NCBI RefSeq assembly: GCF_964199755.1
Contig: NC_133897.1
Span: 119,742,552-119,806,551 of the forward strand
Direction: 5' to 3'
From: Larus michahellis
Taxonomy: Eukaryota > Chordata > Aves > Charadriiformes > Laridae
Length of the DNA: 64,000 nucleotides
In this document: positions 12,966 through 26,220 of the stretch, in pieces
Layout of the letters: each line of letters starts with the position of its first letter
Numbering within the stretch: position 1 is the stretch's first letter
Notes under the pieces: model-generated
Seen by the model: only the letters and a program-made list of their open reading frames with translations
Told to the model about the DNA's origin: nothing
Databases searched by the model: none
Position numbers and translations under genes: made by a program

Positions 12966-14427
12966 CGGTATGTGCTTGTTTGGTTGGGTTTTTTTTATTG
13001 TGGATTCTTACTGAAGTAGTAGCAAGTGGCGTAGTAACGCTGTGTAGGTGCTACAAGCTCATTTCTTAGCCAGCTGAATTTTTCTTTTCCAAGTAGGATA
13101 TTTGAGAGCTGAACGCAAGCAAAAACATAATATATTGCAAGCTTAATAAGCAAAATACCTGTACTGACTGAATGAGGAATTCCAATTAATTTTTTTTTAA
13201 TGATTTGCGGGGTTGAGGTAGGGTTGAGTTTAATGATTTGAGGGAGGGAGCAGAGTTGGTTGCTTTGCTACCATGACACGGCTGTACTTTCTTTGAAGAC
13301 ATGGACGTGCATGAATGTGGAGAATTCCCATCCAAACAGATCTTTTAAGTCCTGGCAGTGGGGAAGAGCATGGGCTAAGAGCTGTTCTAGTTGCATGTCA
13401 GATCATTTAAGGACTGACATCAAACCTAGAAGTTTGTGTTTAAGGACAAACTCAACCCGAATAAATAGAAAAGCTTCCTTCTCCACAGAGAGCAAGCGCG
13501 CTCCCCTCCACCCGTGCTCTAAGATGGGCAGCTGGTGCATCTGAAAGCAAAGCAGTGTGGTTGCATTAGCAAGGTGGCCAATCAAAGCTAGTAAATCTAT
13601 TAGACTTGACTGGATTGAGCTCTAGAGTAGCTGGTGTCTATAGTTGCCGAATAGAATGAAGTAGTATGTACCTCAAAATACAGAGAGAAAAAAACTTTTT
13701 TTTTTTTAAATCCTCTTGACTATGGGCTTCTCCATCTCCCAAGTTTACCTAACACAGGTAGTTTTTCTTCTTAAGGGTTTCTTTGTGTTGAACAGTTTTT
13801 GGAGGAGAGTGAAAATAAATATACGCAGTGTATCTCTTAACTTGCTTCAGATATGCCTGAAGATTAAAATATGTACTGGGAAAGAAAGAATATCAGTGAA
13901 CTGGCAGCATCCTGTTCAGCTGGATAATAAGATGTTTCAGAGTGGCAATGTTAAGTGCTGAGTTCAGGTAAATACAGCATGAAGAAATTGAGTGTCTTGC
14001 TTGTGATTGAGATTTTGAATTAAGAATATCCCCACTTTGCAGAACTTGCTAACTTCAATTTTTAAATACTTACCTGGCTTCATAAACCAGTTCTGATCAA
14101 TATTTTCTGTTAATCAGAAATGCCAAAGCTTATGAGCTGAGGAACCAGCAGCAAGGCTCCTGCTAAAGCTGAGTTGATATTGCAATGTGGTCTCCATAAA
14201 AAGTGTTACTTACACAGGGCTATTTATAGGTCCGTTAGCCTTTCAAGGCTCTAAGCACAAATGAGTATTGGAATCTGTCAAAAGTGTCCAGACAGACAGG
14301 AAAAGATGCTGTGGAATACGTTGTTTAACTAGGGACCACAGAGCTGTCTGAAGTTGCCATAAAGAGAACCCAGACCTTTAGCATACTGTATATCATAATT
14401 AATATAAATGTTTTCTTTTTAAATTAG

Positions 14428-14547
14428 ATGCAACAGTTGGAGTTAGCGCAAATGCAACAGAGGGAAGCCAACCTCACAGCTTTGGCAGCCATTGGACCAA
14501 GGAAGAAAAGACCACTGGATTCATCAAGCATTGAACCTGGGCTGGAG
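14428..14547 (+). CDS. TAF4B: TAF4B internal coding exon (TALAAIGPRKKR signature)
   Basis: A 120-bp exon of 40 codons, phase 0 at both ends, bounded by AG at 14426-14427 and GT(ACGG) at 14548. It begins MQQLELAQMQQREANLTALA and continues AAIGPRKKRPLDSSS. The block NLTALAAIGPRKKR is a hallmark of TAF4-family proteins just before the variable spacer leading to the conserved C-terminal domain. The RKKRPL form, rather than RKKRK, favours TAF4B over TAF4 as I remember them. The basic PRKKRP stretch resembles a nuclear localisation signal. The methionine at the exon start is internal, not an initiator. Confidence 0.94.
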
Positions 14548-17500
14548 GTACGGAGATGACTTGCATGTTGTTGTATTTTTCGTACTGAATTATTTTTATC
14601 TTTCCCTGTTGGAAGAAGTGAAAATTCTCTTACACAAAATGGCTGGTTACATACTGTAAGAAAACTAGTCTGTGTGTTTGACGCTTGAAAGGATTGTTTC
14701 TGGTAAATTTGATGGGGATGTTTAATTGTGTGGTATAAGAAGAACTGTGGATAAGAGCATTGTGTGTAAAGGACTTGAATGAAATGATAACTCGGAGAAA
14801 TGTGTGTCTGCAGTGGAGGGTAACATGGTGGTCTTCCACAGCAGCTGGTTGTCATGGCCCCTCAGCTGAAGTTGGTTTGGGTGGGTTTTGAAGTGGCTTT
14901 TACTTTGACATTTGGCTGTGGACTTTTTTCCATGCACAATGCGTAACTCTCTTTCAAACATACTGTGAGTTTGCCTTGGCTAGATCCTCCTGAAAAAGCA
15001 ATAAATAAATAAAGCTAGACCATTCGGTTCCTGCAATGAGCCAGGTCACCTTTTCTGGCTCATGCTGCATTTTAAAAGTGCCTTGAAAGTCCTTTTAACA
15101 AATCGTGGTCAGAAGAAATCTCTTAATTGTCTTGGAGATTAACTATTTCTGGGACCTGGGAAGCTTATGGGGCTGCAGAAGTTCTTTCCAAGGAGACTGA
15201 CGGCCTACTTCTGTTAGGGTTCACCTTGTCTGGAGATGGGAGAAATGTGTTGTGGGCTGTCATTCAAGTGTTGTTGCCAGTTTTGCCCTTCTTTCGTACG
15301 ACGCATCAACGTTGCTCAACAGCTGGTTGGCTTGTGACCCGAGAACAGTGAACAGTCACCTAAAAAGTAACTCTTGTGTGGAAGAAGTGGTGGTAAAGTT
15401 GTCCTTTCTGATAAACCTTAAGTCTTTTTCATGCTTATGGCCTAGGAAGCTTAAATAGATGCTAGGACTGAAAATACTCTGGTGTTTTTGTATGCCGGAG
15501 TCTGGAAGGACCTTGTATAAAGCTCAATTATTTGCAGTGTAACTGAAACAGTGGTGGCATCTGTCCTGTAGGTTTTCTCTCAGCCTGGAATGTGACAAGA
15601 GACCTCTCTACGGAGGTGAGGTAGACTTGTTTCTCTGATAGTTTTTTTGATTCTTTTTTTTTTTTTTTTGCCTCCTGACATGGAGACACAATTAGCGTTT
15701 AAGCTCCCTGTTTACCACAAACGAAGTGAGGGAATCTGTATCTAAAGAAGCTGCAGAAAGCAGCATTCCCAGCTTTTGAGCAGCTATTCTTCAGTTCTTT
15801 GAAGTTTTTTAATACACTTTCACATGAGGCTGAAGGTGTAGTTATTTTTTTTTTTTTTTTTACAATACCACTGGAAAAACTTGAAAAAATGAATTTAGCA
15901 CAAGAACAGTTTTCCTCATCCTTTTCTCATCTTCCCCCCAAGCTTCTATCGAGTAACTATTCCTGTTCTTCGTAGTGGTTTTCTGTAATTATTGCCGGAT
16001 TTGTTTCTGAATATTTAACAAGTCTGCCTGTTAGGTACTTTTCAGTTATTTCTCATCGTCTGCGGTGTGTCTGCTTTATTAAGCACTTCATGAGGTTGTG
16101 CCAAAGTGAGACAGATAACGATGTTGCTATTCAAAGGTGGTGATCCATTATTTAATTGTCAGTTTAAAAGAACATGGACGTAACATGCCTAAAACTAACG
16201 ATAAGCCTTGACGGCATATCATTGCAACAAATTTACCTGCTGTATTTTAAGGTGCTTCTCATATAGATTGAGAATTGCAACTAGACTGAATTGCAAGGGC
16301 AGTAGGTGAAAGTAATTCTGCCAGTGAAACTGCTTTTGTTTCTTGCATGCGATCTTGCATTCCAGTGCCTAATACTTAAGCTTCATGCTACCAGAAAGCA
16401 ATTCTGGACTTTTTTTGTTTTTGTGAAATTATGCAAGGTAGCATACTTGAGAAGGATGTTTAGACTTAGACGTTTAAGTGTCCCAATATATCTGAGCAGG
16501 ATTTATAAAAGGCTTAAGACTTCTCATGTAGAATAAAGAATGGTTTTGACAAACACTCTGTAGTTCAAGAAGCAGAACATTTGTAATACATTCATGATAA
16601 CATGGCAAAACATCCTGAGCAGTAAACAACATTCCATTCTTCAGAGATGAAAGGAGGTCTTTGAAACTGAAAGCAAGTACAATATGGCCTTAGGCTGATA
16701 CACATTCGGGCATCTTTAAAATCATCTTTTGGGGCAACCTGTCTGAGAATAATTTAAACAGGCAGGATGTACTTTCTCATTTCAAATTGCAAACACAGAC
16801 AGCTTTGCTCTCAAGTAATCTTAAATGTCAGAACTTCCTGACTATGCAATGGCAAGGAGTAAATCTGTGCATAATACTCCTGCGACCATTTTTTCTTTTT
16901 TAAAGCCTAATATCTTGGTAGATGGGTATGGTGGAATGAGTTGTCCCTGAATATGAATGATACTTTGACGGTATTGAATGAAATCACTGATGCTAACTGT
17001 GTTCGGTTTTTTTAACTGAGACTTCAACTTTCCTTGGATAATGTTCTTTGTGCAATGTTTGTGTCTCTTATGTCCCTGTAAGAGCAAAGTTGACTCCGTT
17101 CAGCTTCTTTTTATCTTTACCTGCCACAATAATTAAAGGAAAGGAATTGTTTCAAGCCATTATTGATGTAAACTGAAGCCCTAAGGTATTTGGGGAGACA
17201 GGGAAGAAATAATAAGTTACAGTATGTATTAAAAAAGTGAAACTCCGTAAGCAAATTTGTTACATATTTGCCTTTCTTTATTCAGTACCAAAATGTAATG
17301 GGTACTGGAAGAGTGCAACTCAGCTGAGTGGGTTGGTATGTATCTGCTACCTTCTGTTGCAGTAACAGTAAGTGTGAAGGGCTAAGAACAGCATTTTCGT
17401 AGCATACCATGTTTCCTTTCTTCACAAATGAGTATATGTATTTAATTGGGATGGTTCTTCAGCCCTAGGTATCTGCTTCCTCCATACTCTGCCACTTGGT

Positions 17501-20500
17501 TTTGCCACGTCTTCTGGAAAGTCTTTTCCCTGGGATAGTTGTTTGCCTGATTCCTGCACGTTAATCCTGTCTTGTTCTCTGAAATTCTGCTTTCTTTACT
17601 TGGTCTTTTAAGGGCACCTATTAAGGATTATTTTAATCTGGAAACTAGAACATGTGGTGACGTGAGCACGTTCTTTACAGCTGGAAGCCTGCTTACCATC
17701 AGCCACATCATTTTATAGCATGGCAGGTAGCAAATAAAGAAAAAGGTTCTTGCCCAGAGGAGTATCTGTCAACTGATTGGACCTAAAAGCAATATAAAAA
17801 GGGTAAACAATATCTTGCCATGATTATTGCTTATGTATCACTAAACTTGAAATAGCAGTAGGTGCAAATCCATGAAGATCATGGAATGAAAAAATAAGGC
17901 TAATGCTGTAAGCTAATTTAAAAAAAAGGGGGAGGGGGGAGAAAAAAAGGCATCAGTATAATGGGAATTCTTTTCCCCCTTCTGGTTGGAAACACTGGTT
18001 TGGGTAGTTTTGCATGTTCTCTTCACTAGGACTTAACATTTGAATGGTATTGTTCAGAAAGAGTAATTTGAGAAAGCCCTTGTAAGAAAACCCCTCTATT
18101 GTGAAAATGTGTTAATTGGTGCTACTTGTATTCCAGAGGTGGTAATATCTTCATCTCTCTCATTCTAGTCCCTCCGGACACTTCTGGATACAATGAGGGG
18201 GAGAGTCCTTTGGATTTCATTCATATGTGTTTTCGGATTTGTGTATTTGTTACCCACCTCTTTTCCTTTTTGGGGGGGCGTGTGGTGAACAGTAATGAAT
18301 TAAAGGGTGGGAAGAATTGAAAAATAACTCATCTTGAGAACGCTTCTAAAACAAATCAGAAAAAAATAAACTTGAGGCCACAGACTTACTTTCCCGATTC
18401 TGTGTTCTGTTTCATAGTTTTTATTGGTTGGTAACATGCCCCATAATGTTTTCAATGCTGAGAAATAGTCAAGGATTATTTTGGATTAAGTTTTACTGCT
18501 TCTCTGATGACAAAGCTATTTTGGAAACAATTTTCTCTCATTCTCACTGTAACTCGAGTCTTAGAAGTTTGAAAACCCTTGCAGATATTTAAAGCTTTTT
18601 TTTTTTCTGTGAGGAAACAGGCTGCAGTTATGAGTCCGTAAACTTTCTTTCCTTCTATCCAAAGGTGTCCCGGGTCTCAGCTCATCTTTGGTCTTGAACT
18701 GAGAGCAGTATATTTGTGCCGTATCACACATCAGAAGGGAGGAGAAAAAGTCTAGATACGTTTTTGAAAGTGGAGTTAGCAGTTACTCTTACGGTCAGCT
18801 TCTGAAGACTGTGGTTGGACCATTCCTCTGCTTTATAGAGGAAAACTTACTTGGATGCCTGCACTTCTGTGTAATTTTTTGGGGAAGACTGCTTTCTTCT
18901 GATCCATTTTCTGGCTCAATGATAACACGTTAACTAATTGAAAAAATGCTGCAGTCTGTCTTGCCCCAAAGTGCTGTTGGTGGTGTGTCCTTCACTTGCC
19001 TTCTTCCGGGTTGGTCACATTGACTTACTCGGGGTTAAATCTTCTGTCTTTTTTTTCTGTTTGCCTGAGCTGATGGCAAAGGAAATTTCCTCCTTCCAGA
19101 TACTGCTTGTGGCTGTTCTGTCCCCCACCAAGACTGGCTGCTCTGTTAGTACATGCGAGTCTTGCCTTGCCACCCATAGTCTAGCTCTGCTGCGGAAACT
19201 TAGGCTACTGCAAGTAGCTGCTACAGAAGTAAATGATGCAGCTGGTATCTTGGGGTCAGTGCAGAGGCATTCAAGTACTTTCTGTCAAACTCCAACATGC
19301 ATAAAATAACGCGATACTTCCGAGGTGATGCACATCTTCTGATACAGCAATCCACAAATAAGCTTTTATTGTCCTTCTGGGAAGACATTTGGCAAGGAGA
19401 AATGTCTTGTTTACCACACTGGTCATTGTTCCATTTTTAGTATTGACTGTGGGTGGAAAAAGCAAGCGTGTTGTCTTCTCTTTTGGGCCAAGGTCTCTGC
19501 CACATCTGATCATTGTTAGCAGAACTTAAACTTATCCTTCTTGCTTTACAGCTTAGGATGCCGGTATGCAAGTTGATCAGACATATTCTGTATGTATGTG
19601 GTGCATGTTTAAGCTTTGGAAATGCTCTTTAGGCTGACCTGGGAAGAACCAAGCTTTTAAGCATCAAGTCCTTTTCTGCAGAATGAAAGAAAATGACAAC
19701 TATTCCAAATGTTTGGGGAAGAGAGATGTTTTGGTTTTTCCACTGTGTGACAATCAAATCACTCTTTTTGGCGTTTGTGGGAGGAATGTGTGGTAGTTAA
19801 GGGGTATCTGGCTTTATGCTCTTATAAGTGGTAGCTGTAGAAGTTACTGCCGCCTTTCTGGCCATGAGCTCTTCTGGTGAGAGGACACATTAGCATAATT
19901 CATCAACTTCAGTATTGGTATTAAAGATGTGACTGTGTCTAAATGTGAATTAAATGCTGAAGTTGGCTCTGTAGCGAATGGATGATAGGTTTGCTGCTCC
20001 CTGTATATCCATGGGGCACAGACAGGCTGCTGGCTGGTGCTTGGCATTGGTACATGATAGTCTGCTAAAATATTTTCTTAAAAGGTGCAGAAAATGAATT
20101 TAAGAGCAATCACTTTAAAATGGACCTATACTACTTGCATGTAAGTAGGCGTTCAGAGTCAGGCTACAAAATCTATTTCTGCACTTGGGAGGTTTCCCTC
20201 TCTTTCTCTTTGTGTCTCTGTCTCTATCACCCCTTCCTCCAACCCATTTTGAGATTTAGGTCTGAAGTGATACAGGAGGGTTTTTCTTTCTTCTATTTTG
20301 CATACGCTTAACATATGCACACTCTTGATTTGAGTCTCTGGTTCTTATTCAGGCTGTCAGGCCAGTCGAAGAGTTTACAGCGTGGTCATACCTTTGGGGA
20401 AGAGGGGAGCTAGAAGTGTTACTAGAATTATAAAATGTGGCTTCAGCATCTTACTTATCTGCTGCACGACCTAAGCACAGCCCTGTCAGCTGGAGAGTTT

Positions 20501-23500
20501 CAATTTCAGCGCTAAATTTCCTGGCTGCTGTCAGTCTAGGCCATACACTTGATGTGAATTTTTTCCCATGTAAATAGGCAAAAATATTCTCGACTGCCAT
20601 TCACGCTCTTCAGAAATACAGTTCATTGGCCCATATCGTGCCTTCTCTGTGTTAGAGATGAACTTAATTCTTCCTATGTGTGAAAGATATCTGCAATTTA
20701 AATGACTAATTGCATTGTAGCTTTAGGCTGAACATATTGGTAATGCGCAAATGTTGATGACATGTGAAGGGTCAAGAGATTTATAATTTAGTTGACAATA
20801 CATTGCTTAAAATGATGTGGCAAAGAGCCAGAAAATTTCAGCTTAATAATTGTCTATTAACTAACATGACATATTTGTATAGTATTCATTACCTCCAGGT
20901 ACAGATTAAGCATCTGATGTAGCCATACGAAGTGACATGCGTACATGAATCTTGGGCATAATAGTGAATAAACTGACATTACATTCGCAGTAATTTGTTT
21001 CAATATGTAAAACATGTTGTTGCCTACATTTGAAAGGACTTGTAGGAATGTTGCAATGAAATCTGAGGAAAAATGCGTAGTTGAATAGTGCCAGATCTAT
21101 ATAACAGAGAACAGCTTCGTGATGCTTTTTTGTAGACTACTGCGGATAACATCATAAATATACACGTTTGTTTTCAGCTGCACAAGAAGCAGCCTGGAAA
21201 TAGAGCCTTTCAGACATTGGCTTGATCTAACCTAATGGTCTACAATGTTTAAAAAACCAACGAACCAAAAAAACAACCACTACCCAACACCACCAACCTT
21301 ATTTTTTAAAAATATCATATTTATATAAATATTGAGTAACGTAGTATTTTTAGTATTGTGAATGTGGAAGTACTTCGAGTAGACTGAGTGAGGCTTGTTA
21401 GAATTGTCACCAACGTAATATCAACTTTTTTTACTTTGTTTTCTCTGGACTAAATTATGCACTTATTTGTACAAGCAAAACTTCCACAATTCTAGCAGGG
21501 TCTCTTCCTTCCTCCTCTCTCCTGGGAGAGACCCAGGAGAGTGTTTGAGCACTCCACAGTTCATTAATGGCTTTTTAACCCTTTTTTCCTCCTGTAAGAC
21601 AGGAATGTGTTCTGTATCTTACAGCTGGGAAACTAATGTACAGGGTACACTAGGTATCACAGATACCAGTGTGACCACAGGTGACAGAGCTGGGGGTTGC
21701 TGGATTGCTTTTGCTGGGCTGCCCAGGTGCTTTTGCTCTGATTCATGAGATGCTTTTACCACTTTCCAAGAAGGTCTCTGCTGCACGCAGCTGTAATTGT
21801 TCAGTGTTTGGAGATGTCATTGAAAACTGTCTCATGACTTTGCTCCCTTCTGCTGGTGGTATTTTTATAATGTGCAGCAGAACTGCCATGACAGTTCGCT
21901 CTCTTGGGATCTTGGCTCTGAGACTGGGGTGTATTTGTGCCACACCAAAAATTAAAATGAGAACTCTTGGCTTGACTTTTTAACACTTGACTGAATGGGT
22001 TGCTCCCTTAAAGTGTCCCCCTCTTAAGAGTTTAAAATTTTGAATGCGATTTGTGTGAAGCCATTGAATTTGAGAAGGGAGAGCGTACCCTGCCAGGAAC
22101 AGCTCACTGACCCTCACCTGGACTTGGTGGGAAGGAAGGTGTCGTCTGACCCCTTTGAGCTTTGTATCGGGGCTTGTAGACTAGCTCTGAGCAACTTTGA
22201 TACCCTTGTCAGAACCTGCGATCCAGACTTGTAGATCACATGCTCCAGATACCTTGAAGACTAAAAATAAGGTGATGATGGTAGCTCTGGTAAAGGAAGA
22301 GTTTGTTGTGAGCTGTGCCTCTGTATCAACTCGACTGTCGCTTTTTCAGAGAGTTGGTATTTAGTTCTCGGTCCAGCCACTGGAGAGAGCTCTAGAGATC
22401 TTAAAACAGGTTTCGGGAGCAACCTGTCAACAAAACTAGCTGCATGACAGGCGTGGGACTACAGCAGGAGCTCCATAATGTCTTCTGCTGCCAAGATCAA
22501 CGAGAGTAACTGATCTCTGTCAGGTGTACGTAAAAGGCTCTGAGGATCAAGAAAGGGTGACAGCGTGTGGCTTTGGCAAAGTTGCTGATTTGACTTGACT
22601 CTGAGGATAGGCCAGAAGCAGGACTGCAGCTGTTGTGACCTCCTGGGGCTGGTTTTAAGCCAGCTGGTGGTCTCGGTACTGTGAAGGGTGGTTTCCAGTG
22701 GTGCAGAGCCATGTTGCTGCAGTACCTTACCTGGCTTATGAACAGGGTCTGTCAGCTGTTGATACCTGGATTGACTGCTAGTATTTATGCTGGTAGTTAC
22801 CCCTCCTGGGCTGCATGTCTCCACATGGTTTCTCCTTTTGGAAGGAAAACGTGGTACTGGGTGTCCAGTGAAAGGCAGGAACTTCAGGATAGGGCTGACA
22901 TTTTCCCTGTGGAGGAGTGTTCATTACCAATTTAAAATAACATAAATTAAAAAAAAAAAGAGAAAATGAAAAAAGAAGAAAAGAAGTTGCTAGTAAAGGC
23001 ACTAATAATGAGATGTTTCAGAAGGGGAGCGCAGGCTGGTTGCAGTACCCTTTGCTAGAATTAGTTCTACAGGGATGCATTCTATATTCACTTATCTTTG
23101 TAGTTGTCTGTGGCCTGTTTGAAAAGCAGCATTTTTCACTTTCCCTCAGAAGAGGCTCACAAAGCTGTCTTAGGGTAGGCTGAAGACTTTTGCAGTGAAG
23201 AATCCCCCAAAATAGCAAGACACAAGCAGTTGATGCCCAACTGGGAGGAATGTAATAGAGACGTTTGGGAGCAAGGAGTAGGCTGGTGTTGTTCTCACCA
23301 GGGTTATTAAGGTCTCAGACGCAGCGTGGGGGGAGCTTCTGTGCAGGAAGGGATATGTGAGCTGTAAAGGAGAGGACTGCTGACTGTTTGCCTGGGGCCG
23401 GACAAGATTGACCTGCTGCCCAAGAGGAACTTGCTCAAGAGGAGGCTCTGAGAGCTGAGCAGCAGAGGAACCTCCCCTAAAGTGTCCCTTGTGGCAGCTG

Positions 23501-25914
23501 GAGAGCTGAAGTCTTGGGCACTTCTTAAATAAGGTCTCGGACATTAACAGAGGCACCCGTGATGGTTCATTTTGATGTGCAGATGGCATCTTAATTTCAA
23601 GTGTTTTCACTTTTGGTTCTCTAAATCTTTTATTACAAAAAGACAGGCAGTACATCACCCTCCACTGCTTGGTCCAAAGTCCAAAACAAACCTGTGAAAG
23701 ACCAGGAGACAGTATCCAAAAGGAGTTAGTGCTCATCCCCGTATAAACTTATTTCAGAGTAAGTTCCCCAACGCAGTCCCAGTCTGGACTGCAATGACCT
23801 AGGCTGTCTGTTGGCTTCTTTAATTTTAAACCATCAAGCACTTTGAGAGAAGGACCTTTTCTTTTAACTTGGATGTGGTAGCAGCTGTTGGTTGAGATAT
23901 GTTCAGTACCTAGTGAAAGAGCTCCTGGCCCCTGAAATGCTGTACTCAGTAGCTCTGATAAGCCGGTGTGATGCTCTGTGAAACTGAGAAGTATGAACTG
24001 GCTGCAAACACGAGTCGGGGAAAAGCTTTGGCTTTGGGAGTGATATTACAGCATAACATCACTTTGCGTCTCTGCACTGGGCATGATGGGTAAGAATTTA
24101 AGAATAAAAAAAAACTCTGTCTCAAACATGGGCAGCTTGGCACTTCTGCCCTATTGTAGCATCTTGCGGCTCCAACAGCTTCCAAAGCAGGCTCGGGGGT
24201 TTGTGCTGTCTGCCTCCTTTTTGTAAGGGAGCGGGCAGGATTGAGGTCTCTTTGTTTGGTCTCTTTTTAAAGGTAAGACTTCTAGTCTAATGACTATTTA
24301 GAGAGAAAATACTTTCACCTCCAGAAAGTTCTTTGAATTATAAAGGACATTGCTGCTGGGTTACTGAAAACCCTTGGGGTTTGTTTCATTTATAACATTG
24401 CCTCAGGCCTTCTGCTGCATCCTGTTGGATTGACCTCCTTTTCAACCCGTGCTGGCAGCTGCATTGCAGCGCTATCTTTTCCCTGGATCCTTCAGGGTTG
24501 TCATATGACAAACTTGAACTGTGACCCTTTTGTGTCTTACCAGGACAGCAGTGCCCTCTCTGTGTGATGTGGCCAGCAGTCTTCCCCACGCACGCATTTG
24601 TTCCAAGCCATTTAACAAACTGAAAATTTCAAGTGATGGCATTTCATAGTGTTTAATAGTATCGACTGTAAAGCAAATGAAATGGTGCTGAATACCCTGC
24701 ATGCTGCTAGTAAGAAATACAGCTTCCATTTCTGCAACATGCCCTGGGTTTTCTGTGGTTAGTGTGTGCTCTCTGGTGAATCTCTTTATTTTTTTAATAA
24801 ATTTCAATGCTTTCCCCCTAACAACAGTAGCATTCACTGCTATAGATAGTCCAGCACTGGTATTTGTTTCTAACATATGGGGCTTTTAACCAGATTTCTC
24901 TAAGCAAAGTGGGCAAAGTCATTTTGCTGAAGTCTTGCAGAGAGTGTTAGGGTAAGAATTGATATAGTTAACACGGCATCCGAGCAACACCGTCTCCAAT
25001 TGGTGTTGATGCTGGCAGGCATTGCCTTGCTGAAGTTACAGAGACTGAGCACTCGTATTTGTACAAATTGCATTCATTACCGAGAACCCTCCAGTAGTGA
25101 TAAGAGACTGGCTGTGTAGCATAGATTGGCTCCAAGATAAGTAGCCAGTCTATTGTGCAGCTCCTGGTAATCTTCCTCCTCTCCGCCCCTAATAATAAAT
25201 CTTGGGGCATTTTGGAATGCGTGGGGGTTGCTCATTCCAGTAGCCTGAATGTATGACTACTAAACATCATCATCTTCTACCAACTGTGCTTTCATAACCA
25301 AGTGAGGCAGCCGACTGCGATGAATAGGCTCGGATAGTGTTCCGAACATGTGGATGATTCGACTCTGTGTGTTTGTTGCTCCCTTAAAGGACAATTCACA
25401 GGTGAGGGCCAGGGCAGGAGTTCCTCCCAGACGTGTTTCAAGGCCAGAACCAATTTGCAGTGATGGTTTTCTTCAAGAAGAGGTGGGAACGTCTGGAGCT
25501 TGGGTGTTTGCAAGTGGGAGTAAGAACCTTGCGCAACCTGGGGCTCTGCACAAGAACCATCGTAGTATCATTTTTGAGTTAGCTTGTCCTTTCTCAGTGG
25601 AAGTGTCTGTGCAGTATGACTTCAGTGAAATCAGAGTTACTTATCTTACCATAATAATATAGGTTTAAAGAAAGATAGAATTTTCTGGTTGCTTTGACTG
25701 AAATAAACCATCAACTGGCAAGTGCTTGCGTTGTCTTTTAAAGTATCTGATCTGCAAGGAATTCTGAAGTGCTCGTTTTCAACATGTAAAGCCAAACATC
25801 AGCAAGCTAGTCTCATGCAAGTAGCCAGTATAATCCAACTAATGTGGTTAAAAAAACCCCCTTGTATTTACATGGAATTCTAATGTTGTTTTTCTCTCTC
25901 CCCGCTCCATTTAG
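14548..25914 (+). other. TAF4B: TAF4B last intron, about 11.4 kb
   Basis: GT at 14548-14549 and AG at 25913-25914, after a T/C-rich tract. AT-rich overall, with poly-T runs at about 15651-15669 and 15845-15862, an A-rich then G-rich stretch at about 17921-17950, and an A/C-rich low-complexity patch at about 21251-21300. A somewhat GC-richer interval at about 21.5-25.5 kb carries longer chance open frames on both strands (for example 23170-23736 minus), none resembling a known protein. No interspersed element was recognised. Confidence 0.8.
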
Positions 25915-26082
25915 GGTTCGAATCGCAATGGAGTTGCTCCTGGATCATCAGGTTTTGGCCTTACGAAACAGCTGCTCTGTCCAAGAATAACCCGTGTCTG
26001 TCTCAGGGACTTGATATTCTGCATGGAACAAGAGAGGGAGATGAAGCATTCTCTAACCTTGTACCGTGCTCTTCTGAAGTGA
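25915..26082 (+). CDS. TAF4B: TAF4B terminal coding exon (conserved C-terminal domain and stop)
   Basis: This exon starts after AG at 25913-25914 and runs 55 codons to a TGA at 26080-26082. It encodes a variable serine/glycine-rich linker, then LTKQLL.PRITRVCLRDLIF and CMEQEREMKHSLTLYRALLK at the carboxyl end. This is the conserved C-terminal domain shared by TAF4 and TAF4B, which contributes to TFIID integrity. TAF4 has LRDLIFCLENERET..SLLLYKAFLK at this place, whereas CMEQEREMK followed by ALLK is the TAF4B form, so the paralogue call is firm. Together the four exons give the last 156 residues with no stop or frameshift, as expected of a functional gene. Confidence 0.96.
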   Translation, partial: GSNRNGVAPGSSGFGLTKQLLCPRITRVCLRDLIFCMEQEREMKHSLTLYRALLK

Positions 26083-26214
26083 TTTAAATTTACATTTCAC
26101 CTTGCTCTCTACTGCCAAAGAAAACACTGAAGCATTGTTGCACTGTCTTGAAATTCCAATTTCTGGAAAATGATCCGTTGTAAGGATAACTTCTGTTTAC
26201 AGATAAACATTTTT

Positions 26215-26220
26215 ATTAAA
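26215..26220 (+). terminator. Candidate proximal poly(A) signal (ATTAAA)
   Basis: ATTAAA, the commonest variant hexamer, about 133 bases after the TAF4B stop. It is followed by a T-rich stretch (GGGTTTTTAATAATG) about 20-30 bases downstream. Actual use is unknown. Confidence 0.4.

Larger units (their letters stand above)
1421..14427 (+). other. TAF4B: TAF4B intron, about 13.0 kb (contains assembly gap)
   Basis: GT at 1421-1422 and AG at 14426-14427. Mostly AT-rich, non-repetitive sequence. Landmarks are a GT-rich microsatellite at about 2219-2247, a short CAG run at about 2539-2556, several poly-A/poly-T runs, a 200-N gap at 12501-12700, and an A/C-rich low-complexity tract at about 12860-12965. 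I recognise no CR1, retroviral LTR or additional exon. The open frames seen here (for example 3041-3442 minus and 3117-3509 plus) overlap each other antisense and match nothing I know. Confidence 0.8.

Noticed and set aside
23170..23736. 188-codon minus-strand frame in the last TAF4B intron
   Set aside because: Low-complexity Ser/Pro/Leu-rich composition, no known motif, and overlapped by other chance frames.
186..26082. Assignment of the plus-strand gene to TAF4 rather than TAF4B
   Set aside because: The last exon has CMEQEREMK and ends ALLK, and the KCTD1 neighbour matches the TAF4B locus; TAF4 has CLENERET and ends AFLK.
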